DNA from: Candidatus Portnoybacteria bacterium CG02_land_8_20_14_3_00_45_8
GTDB taxonomy: Bacteria; Patescibacteriota; Minisyncoccia; Portnoybacterales; GWB1-42-6
DNA: 10,549 nucleotides
Reading direction: 5' to 3'
NCBI GenBank assembly: GCA_002780785.1
Contig: PEUE01000030.1
Coordinates: 1-10,549, forward strand
Below, one piece after another: positions 6,363-10,549 of the stretch. The notes under the pieces were generated by a model, which saw only the letters and a program-made list of their open reading frames with translations, was not told the origin of the DNA and ran no database searches. The stretch's first letter is position 1. Each line of letters starts with the position of its first letter. Both the position numbers and the translations under genes were made by a program.

Positions 6363-6991
6363 TGCTTAACAAGCTCCCGGTCTACAAAACCGAAGGCATT
6401 ATTATCAAAGCAGCCGACTTGGGGGAACTGGATCGGGTGCTAACTATCTATACCAGAGGTCATGGGAAAATTCAGGTACGGGCGATTTCGGCCCGTAAAA
6501 AAACGGCAAAATTAAACGGCTTATTGCAGTCGTTTACCTCCGGACAATTTTTGCTGGCTAAAAGCAAGACCTTGGATATTATAACGGATGTAGCGGTGAT
6601 GGATAGTTATGTCTATTTGCGCAATAACTTATCAGCGTTGGCCTATGCCTATTATTTTGCGGAGCTGGTTGATAAGCTAGTGGTTGCGCCCGAGCGCGAC
6701 GATAATCTGTGGCGGCTGATATCGCGGGCATTTGAGGTGTTAAATCAAAAGAGAGACGACTTGTCTAAAATCCGTTTGGCGTTTGAAAATAAGCTGGTGG
6801 AGTTTTTGGGCCATCCGTCGCTAAATCTTTGGATGGCCAGCCATCCTTCGCTTAAAAGCTACGGATTGGCGAGCCATCCTAAGCCAGTCCAGCATGGTAA
6901 AGGTGAATCTTTACGACGCTTAACTTATCTGCAGTCATTGGCTGGCGAGCGCTTAAACTCCTACAAATTCCTAGCGCAAGTCCATAAATGA
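6362..6991 (+). CDS. recO: DNA repair protein RecO, short form
   Basis: A 209-residue RecO, the mediator that helps load RecA on single-stranded DNA coated by SSB. The N-terminal OB-fold is clear: VYKTEGIIIKAADLGELDRV, LTIYTRGHGKIQVRAISAR, then KLNGLLQSFTSGQFLLAKSK. A helical region follows (LSALAYAYYFAELVDKLVV and RLAFENKLVEFLGH). Family members are usually near 240 residues and many carry a four-cysteine zinc site in the C-terminal half; this protein has no cysteine at all. In that place sits a small repeat, GHPSLNLWMA / SHPSLKSYGLA / SHPKP. The start overlaps the ileS stop by one base and has no ribosome site of its own, so translation probably depends on ribosomes finishing ileS. The TGA stop touches a strong terminator. 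Confidence 0.9.
   Translation: MLNKLPVYKTEGIIIKAADLGELDRVLTIYTRGHGKIQVRAISARKKTAKLNGLLQSFTSGQFLLAKSKTLDIITDVAVMDSYVYLRNNLSALAYAYYFAELVDKLVVAPERDDNLWRLISRAFEVLNQKRDDLSKIRLAFENKLVEFLGHPSLNLWMASHPSLKSYGLASHPKPVQHGKGESLRRLTYLQSLAGERLNSYKFLAQVHK
6810..6879 (+). repeat. Three GCCATCC repeats with palindromes inside recO
   Basis: GCCATCC occurs at 6810-6816, 6840-6846 and 6873-6879, with steps of 30 and 33 bases, both multiples of three. Two copies are preceded by their inverse: GGATGGC (6831-6837) with a two-base gap, and GGATTGGC (6863-6870) with a two-base gap. The encoded residues repeat as HPSL, HPSL, HPKP. This could be a palindromic element that inserted in frame or a local duplication. Confidence 0.5.
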
Positions 6992-7018
6992 AAAACCCCC
7001 GCCTTGGCGGGGGTTTTT
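6991..7018 (+). terminator. Bidirectional rho-independent terminator between recO and proS
   Basis: AAAAACCCCCGCC pairs with GGCGGGGGTTTTT around a central TT. The GC core is eight pairs on paper (six to seven once a loop forms), with T5 after it on the plus strand and, by symmetry, T5 on the minus strand. It can end transcription of ileS-recO rightward and of proS leftward. The first A is also the last base of the recO stop. Confidence 0.92.
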
Positions 7019-7037
7019 AAATAGACAATTTATTTTT

Positions 7038-8276
7038 TTACTTTAATTCTTTAGCGATTTTATTTAGAGCAATTAATTTAACGTCTTTGGCGTCACGTTT
7101 TTTCAGTTCAACGGATTTTTTAGCCAGCGTTTTTTCAGAAACAACCAAACGCCAGGGGATACCGATTAAGTCCGCTTCGGCAAATTTGGCGCCGGCGGCC
7201 AGTTCCCGGTCGTCATACAAAACCCCAATGCCTTCGCTGGTCAATTGGTCATAAAGTTTATCTGTTTCTTTTTTCACTTGGTCGTCATCACCTAGTGCCA
7301 TTAGATGTATTTTAAATGGAGCGACTTCTTCCGGCCACACGATACCTTTGTCGTCGCGCCAGACCTCCGCTATGGCGCCCATTAAGCGGTTTGGGCCGAG
7401 CCCGTAGCAGCCCATAATAACTGTTTGCTCTTGGCCGTCTTTATCTTTAAATTTTAAATCAAAAGGAGCCGAATATTTGGTCCCCAGTTTAAAAATATTG
7501 CCAACTTCAATGGCTTTGGTTTCTTTAAAATCATCGCTTTGGCATTTTGGGCAAACGGGATTTTCTTCCTTGATTTCTTTATTAATAGCCAGTTGGCACT
7601 TTTGGCAAATATATATCGTATCTTCGCCGGCCTCGGCTTCCGTCTGAAATTCATGGGAGTATTTGGAAAAGGTGCCCCCGGAAGCCAGCGTGACATAGGT
7701 TTTTTCGCCCAAACCGCAGCGCTCAAAAATTTTAATATAGGTTTGCGTCATTTTTTCGTAATAGACATCAAGGTCGGCGGTGTCTGCGTGAAACGAGTAG
7801 AGGTCTTTCATGGAAAACTCGCGGGTGCGCAGAAGCCCGGATTTGGCGCGGGGTTCGTTACGAAATTTTGTCTGAATCTGAAAAAGATAAAGCGGTAAGT
7901 CCTTATAGGAGAGAACCAGTTTTTTAGCTAAGGGCGAGATGACTTCTTCATGAGTTGGGCCGAGAGCAAAATCCTTATCGCCGAAGGCCTTTAATTTAAT
8001 AAGCGCGTCAAAGTTATCCCAGCGTCCGGTTTGGTCCCAAACCTCGCGCGGTTGCAGCGCCGGCATTAAAATTTCTTGGCCGTCGCACTTAATCATTTCA
8101 TCGCGGATAATATTTTCAATTTTGCGCAGCACGCGCAGACCAAGCGGCAGGAATGAGTAAATTCCCGCGCCGAGTTTATCAATAAAACCGCCGCGAGTTA
8201 GCAAAATGGCATTGACGCTTTGTTCGTCCGTCGGCGCTTCGCGCAAAGTTTTAGTGGCCAGAAGAGATTGTTTCAT
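7038..8276 (-). CDS. proS: Prolyl-tRNA synthetase lacking the INS editing domain
   Basis: A 412-residue class II synthetase charging tRNA-Pro. It starts MKQSLLATKTLREAP, the usual bacterial ProRS beginning; the open frame extends 39 codons further upstream, but that stretch matches nothing and would overlap glmS. Motif 1 lies in GAGIYSFLPLGLRVLRKI, motif 2 in FRNEPRAKSGLLRTREFSMK (about 138-157), and motif 3 in GCYGLGPNRLMGAIAE. The anticodon-binding domain is the C-terminal part (KIHLMALGDD onward). Typical bacterial ProRS is about 570 residues, with a roughly 180-residue INS domain between motifs 2 and 3 that removes mischarged alanine. Here only about 30 residues fill that place, with four cysteines (224, 227, 242, 245; CQKC and CPKC) that look like a small zinc ribbon. 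The gene converges on recO and is divergent from glmS. Confidence 0.96.
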   Translation of the reverse strand: MKQSLLATKTLREAPTDEQSVNAILLTRGGFIDKLGAGIYSFLPLGLRVLRKIENIIRDEMIKCDGQEILMPALQPREVWDQTGRWDNFDALIKLKAFGDKDFALGPTHEEVISPLAKKLVLSYKDLPLYLFQIQTKFRNEPRAKSGLLRTREFSMKDLYSFHADTADLDVYYEKMTQTYIKIFERCGLGEKTYVTLASGGTFSKYSHEFQTEAEAGEDTIYICQKCQLAINKEIKEENPVCPKCQSDDFKETKAIEVGNIFKLGTKYSAPFDLKFKDKDGQEQTVIMGCYGLGPNRLMGAIAEVWRDDKGIVWPEEVAPFKIHLMALGDDDQVKKETDKLYDQLTSEGIGVLYDDRELAAGAKFAEADLIGIPWRLVVSEKTLAKKSVELKKRDAKDVKLIALNKIAKELK

Positions 8277-8282
8277 GATTTT

Positions 8283-8311
8283 AGTATAGCTAAATATTTG
8301 ATTTTTATCAA
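8283..8311 (-). promoter_or_regulatory. proS promoter TTGATA-17-TATACT, leaderless
   Basis: On the minus strand, TTGATA (8306-8311) and TATACT (8283-8288) are 17 bases apart, each 5 of 6 to consensus. Only six bases separate the -10 from the ATG at 8276, so transcription should begin at or beside the start codon. No Shine-Dalgarno can exist in that space. It also supports the 8276 start over the longer reading. Confidence 0.7.
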
Positions 8312-8326
8312 TAAACTCGGTATTTT

Positions 8327-8347
8327 TAATACGTGAGGCGGTAATCT
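8327..8347 (+). promoter_or_regulatory. Candidate glmS -10 elements
   Basis: Two -10-like boxes precede glmS: TAATAC (8327-8332), with TTATCA (8305-8310) 16 bases upstream, and TAATCT (8342-8347), which lies 13 bases before the ATG and has no good -35. The first gives a leader of about 20 bases, the second about 6. The first -35 overlaps the proS -35 on the other strand, so the two genes share a compact divergent promoter. No Shine-Dalgarno is visible. Confidence 0.3.
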
Positions 8348-8360
8348 TAAGAGTTTTTTT

Positions 8361-10196
8361 ATGTGCGGCATTATTGGTTATATTGGCAAACAAGAGGCGG
8401 TGCCGATTTTGCTTGAGGGCTTACGGCGGCTGGAATACCGCGGTTATGATTCGGCGGGGTTGGCGGTGTTGGGCAAGAAAGTAAAATGCGCCAAGGCCGT
8501 CGGCAAGGTGAAGGCCCTGGAAGATAAAATCAAACGGCAGAAATTGTCGGGGTTTTTAGGAATTGCCCACACGCGCTGGGCGACGCACGGGGCGCCTGGT
8601 GAAAAAAACGCGCATCCGCATAGCGATTGCCGCGGCAATTTGTGGCTGGCGCATAACGGCATTATCGAAAATTATCAAAAACTTAAAAAATCTCTTCAGG
8701 CGAAAGGGCATAAGTTTAAATCGGAAACCGACACCGAAGTTTTGGTTCACTTGATTGAGGAGGAGCAGTCAAAAAGGGGTGGTTTAACGCTGGAGGAGGC
8801 CACGCGGCGGGCGTTGAAAAAGGTTATCGGCACTTACGGTTTGGCGGTGATTAGCGCGAAGGAGCCGCAAAAAATCGTGGTGGCGCGCCAAAGCAGCCCG
8901 CTTTTGATTGGTGTTGGCGAGAATGAATATTTAGTTGCGTCCGACGCCTGCGCGGTGATAACCCGCACTAACCAAGTTATTTATCTTGATGATGGAGAGA
9001 TAGGCGTGATCGAGCCCAGCGGCGTTAAAATAATTAATTTAGATAAAGAGCCGATAAAAAAATCCAATCATATTATTGATTGGGATTTAAGTCGAGCGCA
9101 AAAAGATGGTTTTGACCACTTCACGCTGAAAGAAATATTTGAACAGCCGCAAGCCATTGCTAATTCTTTACGCGGACGCTTAATCAGTGAAGACGGATTG
9201 GCTAAGCTTGGCGGTTTGCAGGATGTTGAAGAAAAATTGCGCGACATTGAGCGGTTGGTGGTGGTGGGCTGCGGCACGGCTTATTATTCTGGCTTGATTG
9301 GCGAATATATGCTGGAAGAATACGCGGGCGTGCCAACCGAAGTTGAGTACGCTTCGGAATTTCGTTATCGCAAACCGGTGCTGGATAAAACCAGCGCCTT
9401 GCTTTGCGTTTCGCAGTCCGGCGAAACGGCCGATTCTTTAGCCGCGTTGCAGGAAGCGAGGCGTAAAGGAATTTTGACTTTAGGTTTTGTGAACGCCGTT
9501 GGCTCAACCATTGCGCGCGTGACGGACGCCGGAGTTTATAACCACATCGGCCCGGAAATTGGCGTGGCCTCAACTAAGGCCTTTTCTTCCCAGATTTGCC
9601 TTTTTGCCTTACTGACTCTGTTTTTGGGCCGGCAACGCAATCTGTCGCTGGTTATGGGTCAGCGCATCGCGCGCGAATTGCAAAACATGCCGGTTTTGGT
9701 TAAAAAAGTTTTGCGGCAAGATAAAGTAATTCAAAAAATCGCTAGAAAATATTTTAAGGCCAAAGATTTTTTCTTTTTAGGGCGGAAATATAATTTTCCG
9801 CTAGCGCTGGAAGGCGCGTTAAAGTTGAAAGAAATTTCCTATATTCACGCCGAGGGCTATGGCGCGGGCGAGATGAAGCACGGGCCGATTGCCATGATTG
9901 ATAAAAATTTTCCCACGCTGGCGATTGCGCCAAAGGATTCGGTTTATGAAAAAATGGCGGCTAATATTGAAGAAATTAAAGCGCGCGGCGGTCCGGTGAT
10001 CGCGCTGACCACCGAGAGGAATAATGCTTTAAATAAATTAGCCGATGACGTTATTTTTCTCCCTAAAACCCTGGAGATGTTAACTCCGATTTTGGCGGTC
10101 GTTCCGCTGCAGCTGCTGGCTTATCATTGCGCGATTCTTAAAAATCGCGACGTTGATAAACCCCGTAATTTAGCTAAATCGGTAACCGTTGAATAA
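8361..10196 (+). CDS. glmS: Glutamine-fructose-6-phosphate aminotransferase (GlmS)
   Basis: A complete 611-residue enzyme that turns fructose-6-phosphate and glutamine into glucosamine-6-phosphate, the entry step to UDP-GlcNAc, peptidoglycan and glycans. The N-terminal glutaminase domain begins MCGIIGYIGK; Cys2 becomes the N-terminal nucleophile after Met removal, which fixes the start. HTRWATHG (70-77), NAHPHSD and HNGIIEN (98-104) complete that site. Two sugar-isomerase (SIS) domains follow: GCGTAYYSG from 303, SQSGE at 351-355, ASTKAFSSQ, and GEMKHGP at 503-509, with His507 for ring opening. The ending DKPRNLAKSVTVE holds Lys606, equivalent to E. coli Lys603. Composition is far richer in G+C than the island (34 of 60 at 9241-9300). 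No glmS ribozyme fits the short upstream gap. No U-tract terminator follows. Confidence 0.98.
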   Translation: MCGIIGYIGKQEAVPILLEGLRRLEYRGYDSAGLAVLGKKVKCAKAVGKVKALEDKIKRQKLSGFLGIAHTRWATHGAPGEKNAHPHSDCRGNLWLAHNGIIENYQKLKKSLQAKGHKFKSETDTEVLVHLIEEEQSKRGGLTLEEATRRALKKVIGTYGLAVISAKEPQKIVVARQSSPLLIGVGENEYLVASDACAVITRTNQVIYLDDGEIGVIEPSGVKIINLDKEPIKKSNHIIDWDLSRAQKDGFDHFTLKEIFEQPQAIANSLRGRLISEDGLAKLGGLQDVEEKLRDIERLVVVGCGTAYYSGLIGEYMLEEYAGVPTEVEYASEFRYRKPVLDKTSALLCVSQSGETADSLAALQEARRKGILTLGFVNAVGSTIARVTDAGVYNHIGPEIGVASTKAFSSQICLFALLTLFLGRQRNLSLVMGQRIARELQNMPVLVKKVLRQDKVIQKIARKYFKAKDFFFLGRKYNFPLALEGALKLKEISYIHAEGYGAGEMKHGPIAMIDKNFPTLAIAPKDSVYEKMAANIEEIKARGGPVIALTTERNNALNKLADDVIFLPKTLEMLTPILAVVPLQLLAYHCAILKNRDVDKPRNLAKSVTVE

Positions 10197-10210
10197 TTCT
10201 TTTGTTTTAT

Positions 10211-10261
10211 GACATCAGATGTCCCAAATATTAGGTATTCTGTATTCTGGACATCGGATGT
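10211..10261. repeat. Paired extragenic palindromes (GACATCNGATGTC)
   Basis: GACATCAGATGTC (10211-10223) is a perfect palindrome around one base. GACATCGGATGT (10250-10261) is the same unit with its last base changed. Centres are 39 bases apart. The whole 51-base block is also an imperfect inverted repeat, since GATGTCC (10218-10224) pairs with GGACATC (10249-10255). GTATTCT is repeated directly between them. It lies in the 73-base gap between glmS and the RNHCP gene. It resembles REP-type extragenic elements or paired operators. Confidence 0.5.
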
Positions 10262-10269
10262 AGTAGAAT

Positions 10270-10549
10270 ATGCAACCCAAAAAATTCCAGCGCAAAATAG
10301 AGGACTTTGTTTGCGAGCATTGCGGGCAAAAGGTGAGGGGGTCGGGCTACACCGACCATTGTCCGAGTTGTCTTTGGTCAAAACACGTGGATATAAATCC
10401 GGGTGACCGGCAAGCGGGCTGCGAGGGCCCGATGGATCCCATTAGCGCCGAAATTGAGGGTGGCCAGTATATTATATATTATAAGTGCGAGCTTTGTCGT
10501 TTTAAGCATCACGTCAAAGCGGCGGAGGGGGATGATTTTGAGGAGGTAT
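10270..10549 (+). CDS. RNHCP-domain zinc-ribbon protein (5' part, truncated by window end)
   Basis: The first 93 residues are visible. The start MQPKKFQRKIEDFVCEHCGQ leads to a CxxC pair, then TDHCPSCLWSKHVDINPGDR, then CEGPMDPI, and later YYKCELCRFKHH. This is the layout of the RNHCP domain family: a first CxxC, an R-N-H-C-P-x-C-L-x-S-x-H-V-D-x-x-P-G-D-R block, a CxGxMxPI segment and a final CxxC. These are small predicted zinc-binding proteins of unknown function. The family name motif RNHCP reads TDHCP here. The ATG at 10270 is fixed by an in-frame TAG at 10264-10266 just upstream. No Shine-Dalgarno is present. TAGAAT abuts the ATG but is too close to be its promoter. Confidence 0.8.
   Translation, partial: MQPKKFQRKIEDFVCEHCGQKVRGSGYTDHCPSCLWSKHVDINPGDRQAGCEGPMDPISAEIEGGQYIIYYKCELCRFKHHVKAAEGDDFEEV

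Noticed and set aside
6989..6991. TGA read as glycine (Gracilibacteria/SR1 code)
   Set aside because: TGA ends recO right at a strong terminator, and no recognised gene has an in-frame TGA.
8277..8360. glmS ribozyme
   Set aside because: The gap is only 84 bases, shared with the divergent proS promoter, and too short for the ribozyme fold.
8277..8393. 39-codon N-terminal extension of proS to 8393
   Set aside because: It matches no ProRS sequence, overlaps the glmS start, and runs through the proS promoter. MKQSLLATKTLREAP at 8276 is the family's normal start.
10124..10406. Small frames on both strands across the glmS end and the palindromes
   Set aside because: The minus frame is antisense to the conserved GlmS C-terminus and the palindromes; the plus frame is out of phase with the RNHCP coding sequence.
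1..10549. tRNA genes, CRISPR arrays, transposases or integrases
   Set aside because: Reading both strands by eye gave no cloverleaf with a GGTTCRA-type arm, no regularly spaced repeat-spacer array, and no mobile-element protein.

Overview
The window looks like chromosomal DNA from a small-genome bacterium, most likely Candidate Phyla Radiation / Patescibacteria (Parcubacteria-like). This is an inference. It rests on compact genes, a proline-tRNA synthetase that has lost its editing insertion, an isoleucine-tRNA synthetase with eukaryote/archaea-like (type 2) signatures, a short RecO without cysteines, and many starts with no Shine-Dalgarno but a -10-like box just upstream. TGA works as a normal stop (recO ends with TGA), so Gracilibacteria-type recoding is not supported.

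Layout. Bases 1-115 are the 3' end of argS (+). Bases 148-3311 form an AT-rich accessory island: an uncharacterised DHH-like protein (+), a convergent gene (-) encoding a LexA repressor fused in frame to a DNA methyltransferase, a divergent promoter region, a small two-helix membrane protein (+) and a 57-residue YjzC-like protein (+). Bases 3312-3506 are a non-coding leader. Then come ileS and recO (+, overlapping by one base), a strong bidirectional terminator, proS (-) converging on it, glmS (+) divergent from proS, a pair of extragenic palindromes, and the 5' part of an RNHCP-domain zinc-ribbon gene (+) cut by the window end.

Function. Most of the window is housekeeping: charging of Arg, Ile and Pro, recombination-mediator RecO, and the first step of UDP-GlcNAc synthesis. 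The unusual part is the island. Its LexA half keeps the winged helix-turn-helix, the Ala-Gly cleavage bond and the Ser/Lys dyad; its methyltransferase half keeps TSPPY and DPFIGSGTT. The protein therefore looks like a damage-cleavable repressor that is also a DNA methyltransferase. It sits tail to tail with a DHH-like candidate hydrolase and head to head with a small membrane protein across overlapping promoters flanked by inverted TTATCCACA-like sites. I propose this as a candidate SOS-linked modification or defence module. That role is inference, not something the sequence proves.
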